Source: Ornithomonoglobus_A sp045532455
Lineage (GTDB): Bacteria; Bacillota; Clostridia; UBA1381
Assembly: GCA_045532455.1 (NCBI GenBank)
Contig: JAZSFX010000007.1
Coordinates: forward strand, 1 to 16,427
Length of the DNA stretch: 16,427 nt
Direction of reading: 5' to 3'
A program made the position numbers and the translations under genes. The notes below the pieces were generated by a model. The model saw only the letters and a list, made by a program, of their open reading frames with translations. It was not told the origin of the DNA and searched no databases. The number at the start of each line of letters is the position of its first letter. Positions within the stretch are counted from its first letter, which is position 1. Shown here one piece after another: positions 1 through 7,109 of this stretch.

Positions 1-360
1 TTTTCCGTCATTTACGCGCATTACGCACACGCCTGTGTATACCTTGTGTTCCTTGCCGCTGAGTTTTCTAAGCATTAAAAATGCGTCGGTGTTGTCCTTT
101 GGCTTGCCAAGGATTTCATCATCTAATGTTACCACGGTATCTGCCGATATAATCATCGCTTTTTTGTTCTTTATTAAAAGCTTATCCGCCTCTGCCGCTT
201 TCATAAGAGCAAGCTCCTGAACGTACAAATCAACACCAATGCCCTCTTGTTGTATGCTCTCCTCATCGGTATTGGTTATTAAAATATCAAATTTTAAACC
301 CATAGACTCCAATAGCTCTTTTCTTCTCGGTGAGCCTGAAGCAAGTATAAGCTGTGTCAA
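1..360 (-). CDS. maf: Maf family nucleotide pyrophosphatase (3' part missing)
   Basis: Maf proteins hydrolyse non-canonical or modified nucleoside triphosphates (dTTP/UTP or m5UTP/pseudo-UTP types) to monophosphates in the cytoplasm and are linked to septum formation. The 120 visible residues begin with the family signature LILASGSPRRKELL (residues 4-17) and contain ISADTVV (71-77), whose Asp74 is the expected catalytic acid, and GKPKD (85-89). The remaining C-terminal part lies beyond base 1. The chosen start is TTG at 360, because GAGGAG sits 9 bases upstream; an in-frame TTG at 369 directly abuts that site and would be too close. The start lies one base after the stop of the upstream U32 gene, so the two are almost certainly co-transcribed and translationally coupled. 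The substrate subtype cannot be told from the visible part. Confidence 0.93.
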   Translation of the reverse strand, partial: MTQLILASGSPRRKELLESMGLKFDILITNTDEESIQQEGIGVDLYVQELALMKAAEADKLLIKNKKAMIISADTVVTLDDEILGKPKDNTDAFLMLRKLSGKEHKVYTGVCVMRVNDGK

Positions 361-361
361 T

Positions 362-2416
362 TTATTCAACTCCTCTGTATAAATGTCCGCGTGTGAATTC
401 ATTTTCCCCATACGGATTTTTTACCTCCTGACCTCTCTTAGCCAAAAGGTAAAGCCCAGTTATTTTTTTACATTCATTATACGTTTCCTTTGTGAAAACA
501 AGTCTTATATAATCTATACCCGTTTTTGTAAAATCATCATATTTATCTGCACAAAACATAGGCTTTGAATTTAATAATTCACAAACACACCCATCAAGAC
601 ACATAAGTGGAAACTCCTGATTTTTACGGTCTTTTAGCACATAATCCGATTTTTTATTTGCACATTCACCCATAGCTTTTATGGGGCAGTTTTTCATAAT
701 CATCAACGGAATTCTACCGTATGCAATAACCTCAACACACGCATTTGAATTTTTAAGAACATCTTTTATTTCACCTATATTAAGCTCGGGGGACAACACT
801 ATTGCTTTAAGCTTTGAATAGTGCTTTATTGCTTCACTGTTGTATATGTTAAGCCTCATAGAGCCATACAATGCTGCGTCTTTATATAAATGCAGTGCGC
901 CTGTGTTTGATACTTCTATGTTGTTACACAATATTTCCTCTTTTTTGAAAATATCGTTCATTTTCTGGACTATTATGCCCCCATATCCCATTTTTTCAGC
1001 TTCCGATATGAGATGTGATGGCATTGTAATTTTATCCACACCGCATTCTATCACTGCCCGCAATTGTTCTTTATCACGGACCTCGGCGCTTATTTTAAGC
1101 TCTCTTTTTTGTCTTGTCTCATTTACGGTGTAAAAGTCGAACACCTGCTTTTTAGAACGTTTTGCTCTTTGCTGTACCAAAAGCTCACAAGCATTTCGCC
1201 TTGTCTTATTAATTGCACTTATGCTCATACTTGCATTATCTGTAAAAAGGTCGATATTCTGTGCAACAAACGGTGTTTGTCCAAGCTTTGAAAGCTGCTC
1301 TGTAATTCTTTGAGTGTTGTCTTTTTGCGCCACCTGTGCTACTTCGTCGGATATGGCGCTAACGTAGTTGTTGTCGTTATCCGACATAGTAATGGTAAGC
1401 GGTTCACCAGCACTCATATGTGCACTTATTGTAATGGGTATTTTTCTTGTATAAATATCGGGGTTTGTACGTGCAAGTGCTTCTTTTGAAAAATAGTTTT
1501 TATCTGCATTTGACGGGTCGTTATGGCTCATCATATCTGCGCCCAACTGATTTTTGAAATATCCGTCGGTAAAACCGCGCGAGAATGCGTCTTTTAACTC
1601 TTTAATATCTTCTTTTTCTACCGTCTTTGTGTTGTCGATATACTTGCGGTAAACTCCCACCACTGCACTCACATACTCTGCACGCTTTAAGCGTCCCTCA
1701 ATTTTAAGGGATTTTACACCAATCTTTTTTAGCTTTTCAATCTCGCCAATAAGCGCCATATCCTTTGGACTAAGTATATAGGCACTCTTTTCCTTTTTAT
1801 TTTTTGCGCACAGCTTATATGGCAGGCGGCAGGGTTGTGCACATCTGCCACGGTTTCCGCTTCTGCCGCCAAGTATGCTCGACATAAGACATTGTCCGCT
1901 ATACGACATACAGATTGCACCGTGTACAAACACTTCGATTTCTGCCTTTGCCTCTTTGCAGATTGCTTTAATTTCCTCATACGAAAGCTCTCTTGAGAGT
2001 ACCACTCTCGAAAAACCCATTTCTTCGAGATATTTTACACCCTCTATGCTTGTAACTGTCATTTGAGTGCTTGCGTGGAGCGGCATTTGCGGACATACCT
2101 TTTTTATAATTTCTCCAACACCTATATCCTGAACAAGTATTGCATCAACACCTGTTTGCGCTAAGAATTTTATATATTCTGCGAGGTCTTTTATTTCTTT
2201 TTCTTTTATTAGTGTATTTACCGTAATATGAACGTCTACTCCGTAAAGATGGCAATATTCCACTGCCTCTTTAAGCTCGTCGGGGCTAAAATTATCGGCA
2301 CTGTGTCTTGCACCGAACTTATGACCGCCAAGATATATTGCATCAGCACCCGATTGTACTGCTGCTTTAAGTCTGTTCATTCCTCCTGCCGGTGCTAAAA
2401 GCTCAATATCTGCCAT
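362..2416 (-). CDS. U32 family protein (RlhA/TrhP-like RNA hydroxylation enzyme, annotated as peptidase)
   Basis: This 684-residue protein belongs to family U32. Characterised bacterial members of this fold (RlhA on 23S rRNA, TrhP on tRNA uridine 34) are needed for prephenate-dependent RNA hydroxylation rather than proteolysis. The N-terminal barrel starts with ELLAPAGG (5-12). The U32 signature runs from EVFVHGAICMSYSGQCLMSS (161-180) to RGRCAQPC (189-196); Cys169, Cys176, Cys192 and Cys196 are the probable iron-sulfur ligands. The long C-terminal half (about 330-684) matches the length of the DUF3656-bearing RlhA/YdcP type more than the short TrhP subunits, so an rRNA target is my inference, not shown. 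The ATG is preceded by GAGGGC. The gene overlaps zapA by 14 bases upstream and maf follows after one base, so the three form one operon. Confidence 0.9.
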   Translation of the reverse strand: MADIELLAPAGGMNRLKAAVQSGADAIYLGGHKFGARHSADNFSPDELKEAVEYCHLYGVDVHITVNTLIKEKEIKDLAEYIKFLAQTGVDAILVQDIGVGEIIKKVCPQMPLHASTQMTVTSIEGVKYLEEMGFSRVVLSRELSYEEIKAICKEAKAEIEVFVHGAICMSYSGQCLMSSILGGRSGNRGRCAQPCRLPYKLCAKNKKEKSAYILSPKDMALIGEIEKLKKIGVKSLKIEGRLKRAEYVSAVVGVYRKYIDNTKTVEKEDIKELKDAFSRGFTDGYFKNQLGADMMSHNDPSNADKNYFSKEALARTNPDIYTRKIPITISAHMSAGEPLTITMSDNDNNYVSAISDEVAQVAQKDNTQRITEQLSKLGQTPFVAQNIDLFTDNASMSISAINKTRRNACELLVQQRAKRSKKQVFDFYTVNETRQKRELKISAEVRDKEQLRAVIECGVDKITMPSHLISEAEKMGYGGIIVQKMNDIFKKEEILCNNIEVSNTGALHLYKDAALYGSMRLNIYNSEAIKHYSKLKAIVLSPELNIGEIKDVLKNSNACVEVIAYGRIPLMIMKNCPIKAMGECANKKSDYVLKDRKNQEFPLMCLDGCVCELLNSKPMFCADKYDDFTKTGIDYIRLVFTKETYNECKKITGLYLLAKRGQEVKNPYGENEFTRGHLYRGVE

Positions 2417-2777
2417 TTTGCCCTCTTTGATTGTTGTATCCCGATTGATTTCTTCGCATATTTTCTATGCGCTCGCGCATCTGTCTGTTTTCGTTTATAA
2501 GTCTTTGATTTTGCTCTGTTTGCTCTTCTAACTTCTGGGTACATCTTTGCATTTGCTCATTTAAGAGCTTTGCCGCCTCCTGTACCTTAAAATACTCATC
2601 GCAGATGTTCAGCGCCGCAAGAACAAGCGGTCTTTCGCCTAAAGTATTTAAGCCGCTTTCCATAACCTTTTCTATCTTCTCGTTTATGTGCGCACCCAAA
2701 GCCTCGATATACTCAACACTTTCCTGCGCAACTACATTATATTGACGTGAATTTATTGTTAGTGTTACCTTATTCAT
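2403..2777 (-). CDS. zapA: Cell division protein ZapA
   Basis: ZapA binds and bundles FtsZ filaments at the division septum. The 124-residue product has the family head (MNKVTLTINSRQYNVVAQES, residues 1-20), the conserved segment around EYIEALGAHINEKI (23-36), the LVLAALNICDEYF stretch (51-63), and then a long charged and Gln-rich helix (about 65-112) expected to form the dimeric coiled coil. The last dozen residues are a low-complexity N/Q/G/R tail. Length agrees with the Gram-positive family plus a short extension. The ATG has AGGGGG about 12 bases upstream. Its 3' end overlaps the start of the U32 gene by 14 bases, an arrangement that implies translational coupling. It is the first gene of the visible operon; no upstream partner on this strand is present. 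Confidence 0.92.
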   Translation of the reverse strand: MNKVTLTINSRQYNVVAQESVEYIEALGAHINEKIEKVMESGLNTLGERPLVLAALNICDEYFKVQEAAKLLNEQMQRCTQKLEEQTEQNQRLINENRQMRERIENMRRNQSGYNNQRGQNGRY

Positions 2778-2857
2778 TTAGATTATTTCGCCCCCTTATT
2801 TTAAAAATATTTCTGTCATAATACTACATTATATATTATACTCTATGTTTTAAAAAA

Positions 2858-2902
2858 AATAAAGAGGTATTTTAAATTTTTTGAATTTTTTTCCTCTTTA
2901 TT
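2858..2902. repeat. AT-rich perfect inverted repeat in the zapA/stalk-protein divergent region
   Basis: A 10-bp perfect inverted repeat (AATAAAGAGG at 2858-2867 and its complement at 2893-2902) encloses 25 bases that hold a second small repeat (AAATT/AATTT). Read on the minus strand it is followed by a run of T, like an intrinsic terminator, yet no gene ends here on that strand: zapA starts downstream of it. It could be an operator, a leader structure of a zapA transcript starting further upstream, or a relic terminator. The rest of 2778-3063 holds AT-rich promoter sequence; TATAAT-like boxes on the minus strand near 2830-2848 may serve zapA but no convincing -35 was found. Confidence 0.4.
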
Positions 2903-2978
2903 GTCGAATATTGTTGTTTCAAAAATAAACTACACAAAATACAGACAAAAATATCCTGTATTTTTTTTGTTATGGTTA

Positions 2979-3007
2979 TTGATAAAAGAATATTTTTGTG
3001 CTATAAT
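2979..3007 (+). promoter_or_regulatory. Sigma-A promoter of the stalk-domain gene
   Basis: TTGATA (2979-2984), a 17-base spacer and TATAAT (3002-3007) with an extended TG-n at 2999-3001. Predicted transcription start is near 3014, which places the upstream GTG at 3016 at the very 5' end of the RNA with no ribosome binding site and supports the ATG at 3064 as the true start. Confidence 0.8.
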
Positions 3008-3063
3008 TAACGTATGTGAAATTTTATTTTATAGAAATACTGAAAGTTGGTGTGTGTTATAAT

Positions 3064-4110
3064 ATGAAAAAAATAATAAGCTTATTGGCTGTAATTTTGA
3101 TGATTTTTGTAATGGTTGTACCCGTGAGTGCAACAACGTATGAGAATTCATCTTTTATAGGTAAATGGGTTGCCTACGGAACAGATTGGAGAGAAAATGC
3201 ATATCTTTACATAGATTACTGCGATGATACAAGAATAAAATGTCGTTTCGAAACAATAAAAGACGGCGAGGTTGAACGTTCATATGACATATATCAATGT
3301 GCAATAGACGATACAAAAGCAACCTCAGCTTTTTATACCGTAAGCAGTTCAAATAGTTGGTTTCCGACAGGTAAGTGTACAATAGAATTGAAAAAGGATA
3401 TGATAGATTTTTCTATTGTGTCGTCAACGAATATAACACTGTATAGCGGTTTGTTTAAATCAACCGCAGAGGATTTTGACTCACAAAAATCACCCTACAA
3501 CTACAACGTTAATATACTTGTGAATAATGCTCCCATAAATTGTGAGCTTAAACCTTTTATATTAAAGGACCGTACATACGTACCGCTAAGAGGGGTTTTT
3601 GAGGCTCTTGGTGTAGAGGTTATATGGAACGATACATTGGTTGACGACATTCAGACACATGAGATACTTGCAAAAAAAGACGGTGTGGAGGTTTCTATAA
3701 GCAGATACAACAAAAGCTACAATAACTTCGGCTCGTGGGAAATGAGAAAATCTGAAGGCGATACGTGGTCGGAAATTGATATTCGTGATATTCAACCCGT
3801 TATTATAAACGACAATTCATATATTCCGCTAAGAGCAGTTGTTGAGGCTCTTGGTACATATATTGATTGGAATGACGAAACAAGAACAGTAATAATTGCA
3901 GATACAAAACCCGAAACACCCTCGCCCGAGGTAACAGAAGAACCACAGGAAAGTGAAGCACCTCAGGAGAGTGAAGTGCCACAGGAGAGCGAAGCACCTC
4001 AAGAGAGTGCAGAGCAACAGGAGAGTGAAGTGCCTCAGAATAGTGCAGCACCGCAACCAAGCGAAACACCACAACCTACCGAGGCTCCCGCAACTGATGA
4101 CGAAAAATAA
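3064..4110 (+). CDS. Secreted stalk-domain (copper amine oxidase N-like) protein with repeat tail
   Basis: 348 residues beginning MKKIISLLAVILMIFVMVVP, a typical signal peptide with likely cleavage after VSA (residue 23). Residues 24-140 form an unrecognised beta-rich domain. Residues about 148-279 match the 'copper amine oxidase N-terminal domain' found in many clostridial extracellular proteins: two conserved turns are present, RTYVPLRGVFEALGVEVIW (170-188) and NSYIPLRAVVEALG followed by IDWN (251-270). These domains are thought to act as surface stalk or binding modules; no oxidase catalytic domain is present, so an enzyme role is not supported. Residues 294-341 are eight degenerate six-residue repeats, then an acidic end. 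There is no LPxTG or C-terminal membrane anchor, so the product is probably released or held by the repeat tail. The GTG at 3016 would add 16 residues ahead of the signal peptide and lacks a ribosome binding site. Confidence 0.85.
   Translation: MKKIISLLAVILMIFVMVVPVSATTYENSSFIGKWVAYGTDWRENAYLYIDYCDDTRIKCRFETIKDGEVERSYDIYQCAIDDTKATSAFYTVSSSNSWFPTGKCTIELKKDMIDFSIVSSTNITLYSGLFKSTAEDFDSQKSPYNYNVNILVNNAPINCELKPFILKDRTYVPLRGVFEALGVEVIWNDTLVDDIQTHEILAKKDGVEVSISRYNKSYNNFGSWEMRKSEGDTWSEIDIRDIQPVIINDNSYIPLRAVVEALGTYIDWNDETRTVIIADTKPETPSPEVTEEPQESEAPQESEVPQESEAPQESAEQQESEVPQNSAAPQPSETPQPTEAPATDDEK
3943..4086 (+). repeat. Eight 18-bp coding repeats (PQESEA-type)
   Basis: Eight tandem 18-base units encode PQESEA, PQESEV, PQESEA, PQESAE, QQESEV, PQNSAA, PQPSET and PQPTEA. 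The first five units are closely similar, the last three have drifted towards P/T-rich linker. The array gives an extended acidic and proline-rich tail to the secreted protein and is a natural site for length variation by slippage. Confidence 0.9.
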
Positions 4111-4116
4111 CAATTT

Positions 4117-4158
4117 AAAAGGAACTTGCATTTTCAAATGCAAGTTCCTTTTTTAATT
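4117..4158. terminator. Bidirectional intrinsic terminator between convergent genes
   Basis: A 17-bp perfect inverted repeat (arms 4117-4133 and 4136-4152; in practice a 16-bp stem and 4-base loop). It is followed by T residues on the plus strand and preceded by A residues that give T on the minus strand. It lies between the convergent stalk-domain and DUF554 genes and can serve both. Confidence 0.88.
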
Positions 4159-4169
4159 AAAAATGCTTT

Positions 4170-4871
4170 TTATAATAAATTTTTTACAAGCAAAATGATA
4201 TTATATATAATTGGTGCATAAATAATAGCGGGTAAAAAGTCTGCTACTTTTATTTTGGTAATTCCCATCAGGTTTGTTCCTATCATCACAATAAGAAGTG
4301 AACCGGCACAAGTCATTTCGTTTATTGCGCCATCACTCATAAACGGTGCGATGAGTCCTGCCAAAAGAGCTATTGCGCCCTGTAGCACCAATACGGGAAC
4401 TGATGATAGCATAACGCCTATACCAAGACTTGAAGTAAGCATCATAGCAGCAACCATATCGATTATTGCCTTTGTTATAAGAATAGAATTATCTCCTACA
4501 AGTCCTGCCTGAATTGAACCTGTTACTGCCATTGAGCCTATGCAGAACAAGAGTGTGGCTGTTACAAAGCCTTCTGCTATAGAAACACCCTCTCCTTCTT
4601 TTTTGAATTTTGTTTCTACACTCTTTGCCAATTTATTGACTGCACCGTCAATATCAAGCAGTGTGCCTGTGATTGCACCCAAAACAATTGAGGTAATCAG
4701 AATAAGCACATTTTCTCCGCACAAACTTCCCGAAATGCCTATGTACGCTGTGCAAGCACCCAAACCTGTCATAGTAGCACTACTTACTCTTTTGGGGATT
4801 CCCTTTTTGAACAGTAACCCGACACACGAGCCTATTATTATTGTTATTACGTTTACAATTACACCTGTCAT
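4170..4871 (-). CDS. DUF554 family membrane protein (YdfK/YqgA type)
   Basis: 233 residues, almost entirely hydrophobic, with about six to seven predicted membrane helices broken by short charged loops. The head MTGVIVNVITIIIGSCVGLL and the stretches GLGACTAYIGISG (37-49), LFCIGSMAVTGSIQAGL (112-128) and LGIGVMLSSVPVLVLQGAI (149-167) are characteristic of DUF554, which includes E. coli YqgA and B. subtilis YdfK. The family resembles a small-molecule or ion transporter but no substrate is established. The ATG follows AAGGAAG. The gene has its own promoter and a terminator-containing leader, so its expression is probably controlled by premature termination. It converges on the stalk-domain gene across a shared terminator. 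Confidence 0.88.
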   Translation of the reverse strand: MTGVIVNVITIIIGSCVGLLFKKGIPKRVSSATMTGLGACTAYIGISGSLCGENVLILITSIVLGAITGTLLDIDGAVNKLAKSVETKFKKEGEGVSIAEGFVTATLLFCIGSMAVTGSIQAGLVGDNSILITKAIIDMVAAMMLTSSLGIGVMLSSVPVLVLQGAIALLAGLIAPFMSDGAINEMTCAGSLLIVMIGTNLMGITKIKVADFLPAIIYAPIIYNIILLVKNLL

Positions 4872-4913
4872 TTTTTCGCTTCCTTTTTCAATATGTATTT
4901 ACATTATGTTTTT

Positions 4914-5011
4914 CTATACAAAAAAGTTCTCTGTATCCTTTAAGATACAGAGAACGGGAATTTTCTCGAAGTTCTCCCGGATTTGCCCGTTTATGCCCAA
5001 ACGCATTCAAC
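4914..5011 (-). ncRNA. Candidate attenuator / riboswitch-like leader of the DUF554 gene
   Basis: A promoter at 5018-5046 should start an RNA near 5011 that runs into an intrinsic terminator at 4920-4955, leaving about 50 bases to the DUF554 ATG. The leader can form CGTTT/AAACG (5003-4999 with 4992-4988), a CGGGA/TCCCG stem (4979-4975 with 4959-4955), and an alternative pairing of GAGAAC (4976-4971) with GTTCTC (4955-4950), which is the 5' arm of the terminator. That last pairing would be an antiterminator, so the two folds exclude each other. I could not match it to a known riboswitch class; a free-standing small RNA is the alternative. Confidence 0.55.
4920..4955 (-). terminator. Intrinsic terminator inside the DUF554 leader
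   Basis: Perfect 12-bp stem (GTTCTCTGTATC paired with its complement; arms 4944-4955 and 4926-4937, 6-base loop) followed on the minus strand by six T residues. It can also end read-through from the upstream spmB-like gene. Confidence 0.85.
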
Positions 5012-5017
5012 AACATT

Positions 5018-5046
5018 ATTTTATCACTTTGATTTTTTGTTGTCAA
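5018..5046 (-). promoter_or_regulatory. Sigma-A promoter driving the DUF554 leader
   Basis: TTGACA (5046-5041), a 17-base spacer, TAAAAT (5023-5018) on the minus strand. It lies directly after the stop of the spmB-like gene and upstream of the leader terminator. Confidence 0.8.
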
Positions 5047-5061
5047 TAGTTTTTTTAATTT

Positions 5062-5568
5062 TTACAAAAAAATTCTCTCCGCCACACAAGCAAGTATAAT
5101 CGCACATATATCGCCTATTATGGCACAGGGCAGTGCTTTTGTTGTGTTTTTTATGCCTGTTTTGGAAAAATAGACACCCATACAGTAAAATGTGGTTTCG
5201 GTAGAGCCCATTATAATTGATGAGAGCCTGCCTATGCGGCTGTCCGCACCATATGTACTCAATGTATCGGATAACAATGCAAGCGACCCACTTCCCGAAA
5301 CGGGGCGCATAAGTGCAAGAGGCAACACCTCACTTGGAATACCAATCCTTTGTGTTATGGGCGATATAAGGTGTGCTATCATATCAAATGCGCCCGAGGC
5401 TCTCAGCGTTGATGAGGCAACCATTATTGCCATAAGCGGCGGAAAAATACCCATAACGATTTTTAACCCGTCATATGCGCCCTCGGTAAAATCTGCGTAT
5501 GTGTCCTTTTTCTTTAAGCCAGAAAAACATATTATTACTGTAATAATTATAGGTAACATATATTTCAT
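5062..5568 (-). CDS. spmB: Spore maturation protein B-like (nucleoside-recognition/Gate domain)
   Basis: 168 residues, membrane protein with about four to five hydrophobic helices. SpmB works with SpmA in spore-core dehydration in Bacillus and Clostridium. The family motifs are clear: LPLALMRPVSGSGSLALLSD, STYGADS, then MGSTETTFYCMGVYF and a C-terminal helix containing AIIGDICAIILA. Length is close to the usual 170-180. I chose the ATG at 5568 because AAAGGAA lies 10 bases upstream; extending to a TTG at 5610 would add 14 polar residues without a ribosome binding site. spmA, normally the adjacent upstream gene, is absent: the next gene upstream is divergent. SpmA may be encoded elsewhere, or this may be a stand-alone Gate-domain transporter; the sequence similarity favours SpmB. 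Confidence 0.86.
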   Translation of the reverse strand: MKYMLPIIITVIICFSGLKKKDTYADFTEGAYDGLKIVMGIFPPLMAIMVASSTLRASGAFDMIAHLISPITQRIGIPSEVLPLALMRPVSGSGSLALLSDTLSTYGADSRIGRLSSIIMGSTETTFYCMGVYFSKTGIKNTTKALPCAIIGDICAIILACVAERIFL

Positions 5569-5613
5569 ATTTATGGCATTCCTTTCCAATTTGTTACAAT
5601 TTAACTCCAAAAC

Positions 5614-5642
5614 TTGAATTTGTTTTTTTACTATGTTATACT
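5614..5642 (+). promoter_or_regulatory. Promoter of the acyltransferase operon
   Basis: TTGAAT (5614-5619), 17-base spacer, TATACT (5637-5642) with an extended TG-n at 5634-5636. It sits in the divergent gap between the spmB-like gene and the MBOAT gene, 70 bases ahead of the chosen start. Confidence 0.65.
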
Positions 5643-5711
5643 TTATTATGGATATTTGTTGTTAAATTCAAATTAATCAAAACAACTCATATATTGCAAG
5701 GAGGTTTTATT

Positions 5712-7094
5712 TTGGTTTTTTCAAGCTTGATTTTTCTATGCATATTTTTACCGATTGTATTGCTTGTATATAACCTTTCGCCAAATATAACATATAAAAA
5801 TATTATATTGCTTATTGTATCGCTCATTTTTTATGCGTGGGGCGAGCCCGTGTGGGTAATACTTCTTTTGGTAAGCGCAATAACGGATTATATACACGGA
5901 TTATTTATACATAAATTTCAGGGACGTATAGGTGCGAAAATTGCACTTGTATCATCTCTTGTTATTAACTTAGGATTTTTGTTTGCCTTTAAGTATTCGG
6001 CATTTTTTGTCCAGAATATAAATGCACTTTTTAACACGTCATTTAATGTGCCAAAATTCTCACTGCCTTTGGGTATATCGTTTTATACCTTCCAGACCCT
6101 GTCCTATACTATTGATATGTACAGAGGCGAGGCAAAAGTACAAAAATCACTGCTTTCATTTATGAACTACGTGGCTATGTTCCCTCAACTCGTTGCAGGT
6201 CCTATCGTAAGATATGTAGATGTTGCAAAGCAACTAAGGAAGAGAGCTGTTACCTCGCAAAAGTTTGCAGAGGGCGCAAAGCGCTTTGTGGCAGGACTTT
6301 GTAAAAAGGTCCTGTTGGCAAACCAGACGGGCGAGGTTGCAACAATGCTGCTTTCTACCGCAATACCTACAACATGCTCAACGTGGCTTGGTATTTTAAT
6401 GTATACGTTCCAGATATATTTCGATTTTTCGGGATACTCCGATATGGCAATAGGCTTGGGAAAAATCCTCGGCTTTGATTTTAACGAGAACTTTAATTAT
6501 CCCTACATTGCAAAAAGTGTTACACAGTTCTGGAGAAGATGGCATATTTCGCTAAGCTCGTTCTTCCGTGATTATGTGTATATTCCCCTTGGCGGAAACA
6601 GAAAAAGAGCAGTTTTAAACCTATTTATAGTATGGTTTTTAACAGGCTTCTGGCATGGTGCAAGCTGGAACTTTATTATATGGGGACTGTATTTTGGAGT
6701 TTTACTATTTATAGAAAAATACGTTTTAAAATTCCTCTCGAACCTTCCGTGGGTTTTGGGAAATATATACACAATGTTTATTGTTATGATAAGCTGGGGT
6801 ATATTCTACTTTACCGATATTGCTGAGCTTTTAGAGTTTTTTGCGCATGCTTTTGGCTATGGGTGCGGATTATACGACCTGACAACAGTTTCGGTACTAT
6901 ACGAAAAACTGTGGTTGATTGTTGTGTGTGTATTGGCATGCACACCACTGCCCAAAAAGCTATTTGACTTTGTATGTTGCTTTAAGCCCATAGGTTTTCT
7001 ATTAGAGCCACTTGCAGTTATAGCAGGTTTTGCAGTATGTTTTGCAATGCTTGTGGGACAGACCTATAACCCGTTTTTATACTTCAGGTTTTAA
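5712..7094 (+). CDS. MBOAT family O-acyltransferase (AlgI/DltB-like)
   Basis: 460-residue polytopic membrane protein of the membrane-bound O-acyltransferase family; AlgI-type members move acetyl groups across the membrane for O-acetylation of extracellular polysaccharide. The N-terminus MVFSSLIFLCIFLPIVLLVY is typical of AlgI homologues. Conserved features include SLPLGISFYTFQTLSYTIDMYRG (near 117-139), PQLVAGPIVRY (158-168), FDFSGYSDMAIGLGKILGF (237-255), WRRWHISLSSFFRDYVYIPLGG (274-295) and GFWHGASWNFIIWG (312-325); His315 is the expected catalytic histidine. The start is TTG at 5712, seven bases after AAGGAGG; a TTG at 5694 lies before that site and is rejected. The next gene encodes a DHHW protein 15 bases after the stop, the usual partner for such transferases. 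The acceptor glycan is unknown. Confidence 0.93.
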   Translation: MVFSSLIFLCIFLPIVLLVYNLSPNITYKNIILLIVSLIFYAWGEPVWVILLLVSAITDYIHGLFIHKFQGRIGAKIALVSSLVINLGFLFAFKYSAFFVQNINALFNTSFNVPKFSLPLGISFYTFQTLSYTIDMYRGEAKVQKSLLSFMNYVAMFPQLVAGPIVRYVDVAKQLRKRAVTSQKFAEGAKRFVAGLCKKVLLANQTGEVATMLLSTAIPTTCSTWLGILMYTFQIYFDFSGYSDMAIGLGKILGFDFNENFNYPYIAKSVTQFWRRWHISLSSFFRDYVYIPLGGNRKRAVLNLFIVWFLTGFWHGASWNFIIWGLYFGVLLFIEKYVLKFLSNLPWVLGNIYTMFIVMISWGIFYFTDIAELLEFFAHAFGYGCGLYDLTTVSVLYEKLWLIVVCVLACTPLPKKLFDFVCCFKPIGFLLEPLAVIAGFAVCFAMLVGQTYNPFLYFRF

Positions 7095-7109
7095 GGAGGT
7101 GCTATAACT

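Noticed and set aside
3016..3063. Upstream GTG start for the stalk-domain protein
   Set aside because: It lies at the predicted 5' end of the transcript without a ribosome binding site and would place 16 residues before a normal signal peptide.
3829..4156. Long open frames on both strands across the 18-bp repeat array
   Set aside because: They are by-products of the repeat (no stop codon in the unit in several frames) and lack ribosome binding sites and recognisable protein features.
4956..5011. Resemblance of GGGCAAATC in the leader to part of a cyclic-di-GMP-I riboswitch
   Set aside because: Only a short match; the second helix and receptor sequences of that class are absent.
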